DNA of 64,000 bases from Golubevia sp. BC0850 (taxonomy: Eukaryota; Basidiomycota; Exobasidiomycetes; Golubeviales; Golubeviaceae): contig JAAVVG010000009.1 of the NCBI GenBank assembly GCA_012976225.1, positions 868,001 to 932,000 on the forward strand. The letters are read 5' to 3'. Position numbers and translations under genes: made by a program. Shown here in pieces: positions 11,639 through 22,912 of this stretch. Each line of letters opens with the position of its first letter. Positions within the stretch are counted from its first letter, which is position 1. The notes under the pieces were generated by a model, which had not been told where the DNA came from, made no database searches, and saw only the letters and a program-made list of their open reading frames with translations.

Positions 11639-14600
11639 ATGTTAGCAACCTCTTCATCTCCTCCTCAATCTCACCACTCAGCATGGACACGCAGTAGACC
11701 TTTCCCATCCTCATCCTCCTCAAATTCAGATGATGATGATGAACTCTCCTTCCGCGACACTCCAACTTTAACAAGATCGTCTGCTAAAGGAGAAGGTGTA
11801 TCGCCAACTGAAAGCGGCGCGAGTGCTTCCTCTTCAATCTCAAGTCATCCAAGAGATCTGGATCCAATGGATCTCAGTCCAGCTCAAACTTTCCTTTCAA
11901 GTCAATCACAAGTCAATGGGAGGCCGGATTTGACAAACACGTTGAAAGCTAGTAAGAATTTACAACCGATCACTGGATTGGAGATGGAGTTGGATGAGAA
12001 TGAAGGAGGGATGGAAGGTTTGATGGATGAGAGTGGTGTTGGTGGTGTAAGGATAGTTGGAAGTGATGGTCAAACACAGAGTCAAGTTCCTCAAGATCCT
12101 CAATCTAGGTCTCTCTATCAGCAACAACCTTTCTCTACTCCGTCAGCTTTTGCCTCAAGACATCAGCAGAATCAACAACATGGTGGAGACCTGGAGAGGA
12201 GGTTTGCTACCCATGTCTCCATGACACCTCCAGCCTCATTTGGTTCTCAGACTTCAAAGCAATCTCCCTTCGCGTTGGCTCTATCTAATAATGGTGCTAC
12301 TTCAAGTCGGAAGATTGGTGGGAATCAAGGATCATCGATTGCTGGGAAAGCTCATGGCTCAGGCTCTAGATCTATCTCTCATCATTCTCATCAATCATCT
12401 CTTTCTATTCCAAGATCTCATGCTTTCAACTCTCTAGCTCCACTCAATACACAAGAGCGTCAAACTACCTCAATTCAGAAAGCACAAGCTTCACCCCCAT
12501 CACCTGTTTTTGCCCCTCCAGTTGGTCAACTCGAAACTCCAATCGCATCCAGAATGGTCAAGACTAGAGCTTCTTCTTCTTCTTTCACAGCAACAACGCC
12601 GGTGGCAAGTCAATCTCAAAAGCGAGGAGCTGGAAAGAGTCATGGTAGATCTCAATCTCAAGGAGGAGCGACTCTGAAAAGAACTTTCCCTCTGATGCAA
12701 TCTTTGAAGAAAGGAGAAAGGAATGGCGGCGCTGTTATTGGAGGATACCTCACTCAGAGTAGTGGGGGCGAAGCAAGTGACGATGAGGATCAAGATCAAG
12801 GAATGACTCTTGGAAAGAGCCCCGCCAAGGGAAAGGGAAAAGCAAGATCAACGATGAATCAGTACCGACCCAACGCAAGGATATTTGGTGGATCAGATCC
12901 TATGAGTAGTGGAACTGGATTGGGTCTGGATCTAGGAGAAGATGGGTTGGAAGAAGAGGAAGAGGACGACGATGAAGGAGGTTGGAGCTCTGCTCACTCA
13001 CTGAATCCAACAAGAAGCAAGATCGCTAGGACGCGAGCTACAACGGAAGGAAATCATCTAGTCCATTCAACGAATCCTAGCACCACAAGCGCAGTCGCGT
13101 CTCGAAGAGGTAGAGCTCCAGCAATGTTGAAAGTCTCTTCAAGTTCAGGTTCTTCTTCCTCATCGATCTCTACTGGATCTTCCAATCAAGCACAACTCTT
13201 CCCAGCTCAAGACCAGATGGAAGTGGACTCAACGGATCAGGAGGAAGAGGAAGACATGCCACATCCACCTTCTCCGACTCCTGCAGTCTGGGACGTGACT
13301 TTCCCAGGAGATTCCCTTTCGATTGGGGACGATGAAAGAATGCACGAGCTTCAACCAGGTCCAGGTCAGGCTCTGAGAAGAGGAAATCCAAGTGGAAGAC
13401 ACTCAAGAACCCCTTCAGATGGTAGAAGAAGCATCCACCACGAATCTCCACCTTCTTTCAATCTTCAAGCTGCTACTCCAAAGTCTCCTTCCGCTCCAGA
13501 GTTCCGAGGTCTCGGTTCTCTTTTAGGACCTTCTCCTTCTTCCTCAACCTCCAGACATTCTATCCAATCTCAATTCGAACAGACAAGTAGCGGAGGTTAC
13601 CAAACCAAAAGTCTCTCTGCAGCTACTTCACGTTCTTCACCTTTCAAGACTCCATTCAAACGTAGAACCTTTTCAAATGCTTCTGAGAGACCTAGGAATA
13701 GAGCTCTATCTTCTGCTTCTGCATCAACCTCCACTGGTGGACTTCTAGATTTCAGTATCCCTAGAAGCAATTCCGCTAACTCTTCAACAAACGATCGAGG
13801 CCTGGATCTGAATGCCAAGCTCAAAGGTAGTGCAACTCTCTTTGGTTTTGCTCATCCAACTGCAGCTACTCCTTCTTCAAATGACGTCACAGCCAATCTC
13901 CTAAGCTACAGTGCTCCCAGACCTAGCGCTAGCAACAAGAACCAGATGGATTTGAATCTCAGGAATGCTCCAGCTTCAGTTGGTGGATTCGGAGGGAAGA
14001 ATCGATTGTTCTCAAAAGATTCTCTTTCGACCAATCTAGGCGGGAATGAGCTTTCAACTCCAATCAAATCAAATGAGATCAAGAGGAATCTGATTCATCC
14101 CTCTTCAGTCTCTGGAGTTAAAGGTGGGCCAGGAAAAGAATTCGATGATTCTGGAATTGCTTTCGACAGTCCAAGTGTTGAAGCTGCAATTAGGAATGGG
14201 AATGGAATGAACTTTGATCCGAAGAAGGAGTTGAACTTCAAGACTGAAAGGAAGTTGGCAAATCGATTGGGAGTTCAAGACTCAAATGACCCTTCCAATT
14301 CATCTCTCTCTCCAAGCTCAATCGGAAGGAAGAAATCTATTGGAGATTACTCGAGTCCTGCTAAGCCTAGACCTGCGTCAAGCTTCAATTCACCAGCTTC
14401 TAACTTTGGCTCGCCCAGCCAGATGCTTGGCTCGAGTACTCCTTTGAGGAATCACGGTTTACCACTTCAACGTCCTCCCAGAGAGAGATCCAGCCTTGCA
14501 AATGAAACTAGACTATCGCTTTCCAACAGCAATAGTTCAAGTGTCAGTGGTGGAGCTGAAGAGGAGGAGGAAGCATTGAACTTTGGCGAGATCAAAAAAA

Positions 14601-17600
14601 GGCCAAAACCCAACAGGCTCAGAAGTGGTAGTGGAAGCAATCTTCTTTCTAACGTCAAATCAAATTCAAGCCTCCAGGCCAACTCTTTTGAAATGGCAAG
14701 GAAAGTCAGCACTGGTTCAATAGGACTTGGAGGCGGTGGAAATCTCTACCTGAACAAAGCTTCTATCCAATCCTCAGATGCTTCCTCTTCTTCATCTGGA
14801 TTCTCGACTCCCCAGAACTACAAGAACGTCAAACCTCTCCAAACTGCTTTCATGTCGACTGGGCTAGTTTCCAAGAGGGCTAGAATGACAACTGCTGACG
14901 GAGGAAATAGTTCTCTGAATGGAATCCTCTTCAGCGGAGATGGGCATTCTAATGAGTCTCAGCTACCCATTCCAAGGCCAAACTTCGCCAGTGCTTTGGG
15001 ACTGAAAGATGTGGTGGCTGTTGCTGCTCAGGTTCACTCTGTTTCTGGAAATGGAAACGGGACTGGAGTAGGTCCCATGCCTGACACGCCAGTCAAGAGG
15101 CCGGTTTCGATGATGATGCCAGGTGGTGGTGGAGTTTCCAAGTCTTTGAGATCTCATCAACAACAGCAAGATGCTGCTATGGATTCAAGCTTCAATTCCA
15201 ATCCCTCGACTGGCCCTTCTCCCGGAGCCACTTCCAATTCATCTGGTGGACACGATGGAGATTCACCTCAGATCCCAGACTCCTGTGATTCTCCAACTTT
15301 GAATCTTCTTTCAGTCAACGGTAGCTTCCAAGAATTGGGATCCTCAATCGAAAGCACAAGTCTAGGAGCTGAAAGCAGTCTGGGAAACTTTGATTCGTCA
15401 AGCATGAGAAGATCGACTTCCAATCAGATCACACATAACATTCTCAGAAACAGGATCTCAAAAGGTTCACCAAATGAGTTCAATCAATTCCAATCTCCAG
15501 CGAAGCCTCTGTCTATCGCAACCGAAGGAAGGAACTCTCATCAACCTCAGCATCTTCATAGATCCAATTCTTTCCTCAGCAGCAGTAACAGCAGCTCTGG
15601 TCCTGCTTCGCCTGGAAGCCCATCTGTAGGAACCTTCTCTACCTCTCTACTCAGATCTCCTTCTAACAGAGCTTCAGATGTAAGTTATCAGGTTCTGAGG
15701 AAAGGAAGGAACGATCTCTCCTTCAATTCGAATAGAACTAGTCCTCCCGTGAATGCATCTCTATCCAGCGGTCCTATGTCTTCCACGAATGCCAATTCCA
15801 ATGCTTCTCAGATCAAATCTCCTTTGAAGCTGATGGCACATTCAGGTCCGCTCACCAACTCGACCAACTCGAACCCGTCTTCAGCCAAGTCTTCCACCTC
15901 TTCAAATGGGTTCGGAAAAGCCAGTGCAAACCCTTTCCATTCTTCGAAACAAGGGACTTCTCAACCTTCAAAGATCAGGATGAGTCATACATCTGTCTCT
16001 CCTCGTCCTAAGTTGCTCAAGAACAGACCGCCGCTCGGATTGGCTAGAAAGTCTTCCTTTGGTGTGGTTGGTGACCAAGGACTTCAAATGGCTTTGGATG
16101 GAAATGCAATGGGAAATCAGTGGAATGGTCATGCTGGATTTCCAAGTCCTCAACTAGGTAGCGATGGTGTTCCAATGACACCTACTAGAAATGGAGCTAC
16201 TTTGAAGTGGTTTGAAGGTGAGTCGCTTTCTGTTCGATAGTGAACATCTATTTAAATGATTCTGAGACTGACTCTTCTCTTCTCTTCTCTTCCCTTCCTT
16301 CTCTTCAGCCGCTCAAATCGTTACCACCCCTTCTCCATCGCATCGCAAGAACAATGGATCTCTTCCTCGTTCTCGTAGAACTCGTCACCTGGCTACTGCA
16401 GTAGAAGAGGAACTCAGTGGAACTCCGGCAAAATCCAGAATCTCGAGCTCTGTTGTTGGTGTCAATTCTGCTCCGATCTCAAAGTTCCAAAGCCAATTCG
16501 TAGTTCAATCAACTCTAGGGAAGGGAGAATTCAGTGAAGCAGTCAAGGTTTCAGACAAGACTCAAGATGGAGCCGTCTTTGCTATCAAGAGGATGAAGAG
16601 ACCTTTCGTCGGTCAAAAAGATCGTCTCAGACATCTCGAAGAGGTCGACATCTTGAGGCATCTCTCCTCCGAAGGTCCTCATCGCAACGTCATCTCTCTA
16701 GTAGACGCTTGGGAAGAACTGGGACACCTATTCATTCAAACCGAACTTTGTTCTCTGGGAACTTTGAGCTTCTTCCTGGAAGTCTATTGTGGTCAAGTCG
16801 GGAATTTGGACGAGCCTAGATTGTGGAAGATCTTGACCGAACTCTCTGATGGGGTTCAATTCATTCATAGCAGAGGGGTTTTGCATTTGGATCTCAAACC
16901 TGCAAACATCTTCATCACTGAGATTGGAACCTTAAAGATCGGAGACTTCGGGATGGCTTCTAGATGGCCGGTCTTGAATGCGGAGGAGATCTTGAAAGGA
17001 GCTGATATCCTTTCTAGCGATCCAAGATCTGCTCCGAAACCTACTTGTCTCAATACCATTGCTACTGCAGCCTCAGCTGGAGCCAGGAGAGGCAGGAGAA
17101 GTAATATGAGAATCTCGGACAGAGAAGGAGATAGAGAGTATCTCGCTCCCGAGATCTTGGATGGAAAGTACAGCAAAGCTGCTGATATGTTTAGGTGAGT
17201 AGAAGAACAACGAGAAGAGGGCGGGAAGATTGCTATCACTGTCGTCAAGGCAGCGTCACTTAACAAAACCTTTCCTTCTTTCGTCCTCTCTCCTTGCAGT
17301 CTCGGTCTCATCATGCTCGAAGCTGCTGGCTCAGTCGTACTTCCTGACAATGGAGAATCTTGGCAAAAGCTTCGTCATGATGATTTCTCAGAAGTCGATC
17401 TCTCTGAGCTTTCTCAGCCTTTCGTCTCGGTGGTTTATCGCCTCTTAAGCTCTCAAGCTCATCAAAGACCTACGGTTCAAGAGCTAGCTTCCCATCCAGT
17501 CCTGAACGCAGTCCGAAGAAGAATGGCAAGAGGTCTTCTAAGCTCCGAACTAGATCAATTACCCGACTTCAACATCAACTCGATAGAGAACAAAGCTGGA

Positions 17601-18155
17601 GATTATTCCATTGGGAACATTAGTCTCGGAAAGATCTTCGAATTCGAACTCGCCAATGAGAAAGATGGAGATGGAGATGAAACGATGAACGATGGAGAAG
17701 ATGATGGAGACGTCACCAATGATAGCATCCTAGGTCTCTCTGGAGTTCGTCGAGATGAAGGAATAGTAGTAGAGATCAGAGGAGCTTTGATCCAAGAAAC
17801 AGACGAAGACTTCTTAACTGATGTTTTAAGCTCAATCAACGGAGTCGGAGAAGGCGAGTCCGCAGCCTTCTTAGCTTGCTCATCTCCAAAAAATCAAGCT
17901 TTATTCTCTCAACACGATTTGTTTGCAAGACTATCTCCTTCTCAATCCCATTCAAATCACTCTCAAAGTCTAAGCGAAATTAATGTCGGATCTTCAGCAC
18001 CTAGATCTTCTTCTTCTCCTGCCAACATGAGCCCAGACATCGCGATGGATATCGACATGGATGGAGAGGAAGAAGAAGAAGACGAGGAAGAGTTCTTTGG
18101 TTCCCATCAAACTATTTACAATCACAATCACAGTCAAGCTGGCTCAGTGCCTTAA
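11639..18155 (+). CDS. WEE1: Wee1-family mitosis inhibitor kinase, very long N-terminus
   Basis: Wee1/Swe1 kinases phosphorylate the inhibitory tyrosine of Cdk1 and delay mitosis. Three exons fit (11639-16217, 16309-17194, 17300-18155), giving about 2106 residues from the first in-frame ATG. The kinase domain lies near residues 1590-1880, with glycine loop LGKGEFSEAVKV, catalytic lysine in FAIKRMKR, catalytic loop HLDLKPANIF (the L in HLDLK is typical of Wee1), GDFGMAS, and REYLAPEILDGKY. The roughly 1530-residue N-terminal exon is Ser-rich, disordered and full of SP/TP sites, as expected for a Cdk-regulated domain. The C-terminus is acidic. Typical fungal Wee1 proteins are 800-1500 residues, so this one is very large. 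The frame stays open upstream of 11639, so the true start may be further 5'. Confidence 0.9.
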
Positions 18156-19346
18156 AATCCTCATTCTTCCCACTCTCATCATCCATTGCTCATCTAGTCC
18201 CATCTCTGGCCACCTCGGATCTAAAGCTCCTCAACCACTCTCCTTTACCCCTCTCTGCATTCCTTGGTTTATAAACCACCCACCTTCTTTTTTGTTTTGC
18301 TCTTTTTTGATTTTGACTTTTCCGTGTTCATTGATTTTTGAAACTCCCCTCTTCCTTCCTGTTTTATCCTTTATTCATCCCTCTTTTCCTCTCTTTGTCT
18401 CATTTATCCTATCAATGCTTCTTTCTATTTGTTTGTACTCGACCTCAATTTGTCTCTCCTGTCTTTCATTCATCACACAAACGCTTTTCCGTCAGTTTCG
18501 AGCATCGTCAAACAGCCTCTTTCAATGAAACTTGTATTCTATCTTAGAAATTGCATTTTCGCCATTTTTTCTCTAATCTTCGTGCTATGTTCTGAGTGAG
18601 AAGCGTCTGCAACTTGCAGACCGAAGAAAGGAGACCAGATTAGTCGACAGGCACGTGAAAATCTCAGGCAGGAGAGGTTAGTAATCAGTCGAAACCGGAT
18701 TTGATAAGTCGGGTGGCACCCCCCTTGAAACAAAACTTTCCAGCGATTTGAGAGACTTGGAAAGAAAAGCGAGACAACTCGGATGGGCTAGAGGTTCGTC
18801 CAGTTTGCTTCTTTTCTTGATCTCATTTGAGAGCTAAGGATGCCAGTGACTTGTGACCTTAAAAAACCTGTAAACACCTTCCGCTTTCTAACTCCTGCCT
18901 ATTCAACTCTTTTTTTTTGCGGCGTCTGCAGGCACATCCCACCATGTTTTTGGATTCTCTTCGTCATGGCTGAAACAGAAGCTCAGCGCTCATCCCTTGA
19001 TTCGGGAGATTTTCTGAAATCCAAACTATGTTCTGAAAGGAAGTAAAAGTCCATGAGATTTAAAGAGAAACCAAACACAGGAGCTCCAAGTAAAGAACTG
19101 AATGTTAGAACTTCAACCCGGTGATCTCGAGTTGAAGACCTCGTCCTTGAGACAGTGACTGGGAAATCACTACGAAAAAGTAAACAGCTGACTTTATTGA
19201 GAGTGTGCGTTACCTAGGACTAACCTGTCGGCTTTGAGCTGTGGAGAGAAACATCTAAACAGAAACCCGATCCTGATGCTTGAATCTCATCCAATTCAAG
19301 ATACAGAGAAATAGAATTAGCACAGCTCTATTGAAACTTTGTACCT
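18156..19346. other. Convergent intergenic region, Wee1 3' and FSH 3' ends
   Basis: The plus strand is T/C-rich from 18160 to 18540, probably the Wee1 3' UTR. The rest shows no coding pattern that I can support. Confidence 0.4.
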
Positions 19347-20731
19347 TTACAAGTTCCCCTTGCCAACCTCTCCCTCAGCCGGAGTATTGGTACCAGAACT
19401 ATCTCCACCTTTAGGTCTTTCATTCGGTCCCACCACATCCTTCCAATTCGAATTACCTTCATCACTGAAAGTTGAAATGTAATCCCTGAAAAAGTTTCTC
19501 CATGCCGCCCTGGAGAACAGAAAAAGAAGCAAGTGATTGGAGAGTAAGAAATTGGGTTAGAGAGGAGAAGAAGAAAAGAGAAGAATTCTTGAGGAATTGA
19601 GGAAAGACTCAAGACTCAAGACTTACTGAGAAGGAGTTGCATGACCACCTTCATGAAGCTCAACTCTAGAATTAGGACAAACATCTATTAGAGTTTGAGA
19701 TCTTTCTGCATCGACTACGAAATCGTTCCTGAGGCAGAGATTGAAACAAAACCGAAAAAGACATCAGTTAGAGTTCCCTATTTCCAAAAGCTTCTCTTTC
19801 GAAAGTCCTTTTTTCGCTTCAGAGTGGCTCTCTTTCCAAACGAAGAACATGACTCACTTCCCAAGAATATGTAAGGTAGGAGTTAAGATCCCTTTCTTTG
19901 GGAAAAGCTCCTCAAAAGAAGGATCTCTAGCTCTGAAACCACCTATCACGACGCAGAATTTGAGAGGACCTTGGTTTTCTGGAACTTCCAAGCCTTTTAG
20001 ACGACTAGGAGATTTGGGACCTTCTAAGGCTGAGGCTAGAAGAGCTGCGAAACAAGCACCTGAGGAAAGAAGAGAGAGATAGAGAGAGAAGTTAAAGGAT
20101 TGAAGCTCTTCGTTTCCTACCTCTTTGTTCTCAGTTGAGGCTTTCAAATTCATCTGTCGGGTTGAATTTCAGGATTACTCGTCTCCTCTGTCGACCTAGA
20201 CTGGAGCTGTTCTGAGTCGCAGCAACCTCCACCGAAACCTTCATTCTCACCTTGACTAAACCCAAAAACCCCATCAAAGGGACCTTCCTCCTTGAGTTTC
20301 TGATTTAGAAACTCTACCGTCTGTTCCATTCCAGTATAGGTTCCATCGTCTTTGGCTTTCCACCAAGCTCGAGGTTGTTCCTCGATTGGAGTGGCTTCTG
20401 TGACTTCTTCAGATGGCTCTGGAGCGTCTAAAGATCCTGAGGGAGAAGTAATCGGTTGAACTAGATGAGGTCCATTCAAAGGAATGAATTCGGCTACATC
20501 TGCGAATGGGAATGGGAAGTAGGGATAGGAAGGGAAGAAAAGGTCAGGAAAGTTGGCAGAGAGAATGAAGTGAGAGAGTGAGAGTCTCTTACCTTTGCAA
20601 GCCTTTCGAATTGCGCCTAATCGTTTTGTGAAGATGAAAGCATTACTAGTGTATCCGTGTAAGGTGGCTATCCTTAACTTTCTAGCTGGAATTGAAGTCA
20701 TTGGTACTGTTGAAGTTGGCGCTCTGTGCAA
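19347..20731 (-). CDS. FSH-family serine hydrolase
   Basis: Alpha/beta hydrolase of the fungal FSH1 (family of serine hydrolases) group; natural substrates are generally unknown. Five exons fit: 20731-20593, 20499-20251, 20059-19858, 19728-19627 and 19509-19347, all in phase, giving about 284 residues. Visible marks are the N-terminal strand and HGY motif (KLRIATLHGYTSNAFIF), the nucleophile elbow GFSQGACFAALLASALE (Ser in GFSQG, split by an intron), the aspartate region LHILGKNDFVVDAERS, and the catalytic histidine in HEGGHATPS. The C-terminal helix AAWRNFFRDYI completes the fold. ATG at 20731 gives a short extra leader; the second Met (MTSIPARKLRI) is an equally good start. It lies divergent from the coiled-coil gene copy at 21102. 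Confidence 0.9.
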
Positions 20732-21101
20732 TTCTTATTGCTTCCGTACTTCAGCACTTCAATACCTCCTTTCCCGATAACCATTCCGTACTCCAACTTT
20801 CGAATCTACCGGTTATCACAACCTCAAGCAATCTCTTTGGTTCGAAATCGATCACTGATCTAGCACTGCAAACCTCCAAAGACTTCAAATTCCAAATGCC
20901 ATCTTACTTGGATCCCAAAACGCGAGAAGGAAAGCAACGTTCCTCTGAATCTGTGATCTTCTAAGCCATTTCGTGAAATATTTTCAGATTCTGATCGCTG
21001 ATCAGCTTGTTAATTTCTTGAATCATTTGACCTGTCCACTCTCACTGTCTCCGCTCGATCCCATTATTCCCAACCAAACCCAAGTCATCGTCCAGCTCAG
21101 A
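20732..21101. promoter_or_regulatory. Divergent intergenic region, FSH gene and coiled-coil copy 1
   Basis: This 370-bp stretch separates two divergently transcribed genes and must hold both promoters. No specific motif could be assigned. The plus-strand frame from 20973 is open without an ATG until 21102. Confidence 0.35.
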
Positions 21102-22486
21102 ATGTCGAGGACGACTCCTCGTGACGACGGAATGCCTCCTGATATCGTTGCTGTCAGAGAATCCGATCAGATGTCAATCAACGGTTCCAGGCTTGCATCG
21201 AAGTCGGAGAAGGATTCTCTCACTCGACCACGAATCCGAAATCTCCCTGGATCGAATTCGAGTTTGAACCTAACCCTAATTCTGGGTGGGCTTTTCTCCA
21301 AAAATCCCTCCTTCTGGGCTTTCAGCGCCATCTTTTCTATTGAAAACTTTCCAGTAGAGGAGATTTTCGTTGAACGGGACCGTGAGAGAGCATCAAGAGT
21401 CGAACCTGAATTCACCTTTAGCAACATTAAGACGAAAGATTTCGCTACTCTCTCTGTAGCCATCTTCGTGTACGACACAGAAGCAAAGGGGAAAAAAAAT
21501 CTAGAGGTAAGCACTTTGTCCTGCTAGAATTCTGTTTCCAGGTTTCCACTTACCTTCAATCATTAGAGTTAACTGACGGGCCCGCTTCTGATGTAACCTC
21601 TTTCAACTCACAACAGCCTCAACTTTGTTCGATCCTATGCATGAGAGTGCTTTTTTCTTTTCTTGACTGATTATACTCTTACTTAAAGCAAACCATTCCT
21701 CAATGAAAAGATTGGAGGCCAAAGAATCCACCCTTTTCAAAACCATTTCCCTCCTCGTCCACGTCTTCGTGCTTCTTACTCTGATCACTCTCACGAGAAA
21801 AAGAGCAGCAAATCACTATACCCGAGAAGAGGGAGCATGAGCAGAAGTCCTCCGAAGGAATCTGAATGCCGTTCGCCACCTCCAGAAAACGCCTATCGCT
21901 TTAGAGATCAAGGTCGTCCTTCTTCAAGAGAAAGCAGACTCGAAGGCGGATTTAGAGACAACACTACTTACGCAAGTTCATGTCCGAGTCAGAAGTCTGG
22001 ATGGCTGGAGTTAGCTAGAGTTGGTCTGGGAGGAGGGTCAAGAAGGAGAAAAGAGACAGAGTTGACAGACCTTGAGATCCAGCTTCGGCGAAAGAGAGAA
22101 TTGGTGAGTGCTCTCTGGTACACTAATTCAGCGATTTGTTTATCTGAACTAGTATACGAGCTGGTAGTTCACTAATCGCCTTCTCTCTCCATTCCAACTT
22201 CCAGGAAGCTGAACTTGCTGTTCTTGAAGCTGAGCCACCGGAGTCTCCGAACGACGAAACCCCTCATACGAACACTGCCTCGAGTTACAGCTTGGAAAGG
22301 AAGACGAGCATCTCATTAGAAGTGGCATCAAGAGATCCTGCGAGTCAGAGACCAAAGATCAAAGAGAAGAGCGTTCACCTCTTCGTCAACTTCAAATGTC
22401 ATGAAGTTCCATCTCATCCCCTTGGAAAACCTCAAATGAAAGAGGCAAGCCTTATCCGCATCTCTAGCTCCGCAAATGAAGATTGA
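21102..22486 (+). pseudogene. Arg/Ser-rich coiled-coil family, copy 1 (probably inactive)
   Basis: Paralog of the intact gene at 38428-39723, with the same three-exon layout. Exon 1 (ATG 21102) ends at a GTAAGC donor near 21507. Its second half aligns with copy 2 (FSAIFSIENFPVEEIFVE, then KDFATLSVAIFVYDTE). Exon 2 should begin after the CAACAG near 21616 (PQLCSILCMRVLFSF), but the frame soon meets a stop, and a second frame carries on with GGQRIHPFQNHFPPRPRLRA and an Arg/Ser-rich part ending in TELTDLEIQLRRKREL. The last exon, from about 22204, starts EAELAVLEAEPPESPNDETP. The frame change in exon 2 suggests a pseudogene, unless there is an extra intron. It is convergent with the LisH/F-box gene at 22913-24979. 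Function unknown. Confidence 0.6.
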
Positions 22487-22912
22487 GCCACACTAAGTTG
22501 ACTGACTCGGACGGGGAGGATGGAAACTAGGGGAAGCAGTTGTCATCATTCGTCAAGTAAAGAGCTGAGAGCGATTGGACCTGTAGGCGGATACTCTGGC
22601 CCTTTCGAGTTTGAGAATGAGATTTCTTTGAGCGTGATTTTCACTACAAAGAACCAGAATGAGGGCTACTTCGAATTTCGATCTTTCTTTGAAGCAGCTA
22701 TCTCGCATGACGACAGCGAATGAGGATCGAAGTCTATTGATCAGAAGCGAAGTCATCGAAAGTAGATTCAGAGAGGACAGCGAAAATCCAAATTCAAAGC
22801 TTCGCACTAAAAAATCTATCGTTACCAGCAACCTTCTTTAAGTCCGTATCTGCTATCTCTATACTTTCGACTTTGCTCCTCTCTATCTCATTCCCCATAC
22901 TGAATCAAGACA
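22487..22912. other. Convergent spacer, left inverted-repeat arm
   Basis: Between the 3' ends of coiled-coil copy 1 and the LisH/F-box gene. It is alignable but diverged against the inverted region at about 61265-61690, whereas the sequence above 22842 is nearly identical to its partner. Confidence 0.5.

Noticed and set aside
12500-14712. Several minus-strand open frames inside the Wee1 first exon
   Set aside because: They are shadows of a long Ser-rich coding exon: repeated TCx and AGx codons keep the opposite strand open. No family motif is seen in them.
19080-19200. Possible tRNA-like stretch (region with AACCCGG and GAGTTGAAGACC)
   Set aside because: No B-box consensus and no cloverleaf can be folded by eye.
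20595-20964. Plus-strand frames with a signal-peptide-like start (MKSLVLLKLALCAILIASVL)
   Set aside because: The first part is the antisense of the FSH first exon and the rest is its promoter. No homology and no continuation.
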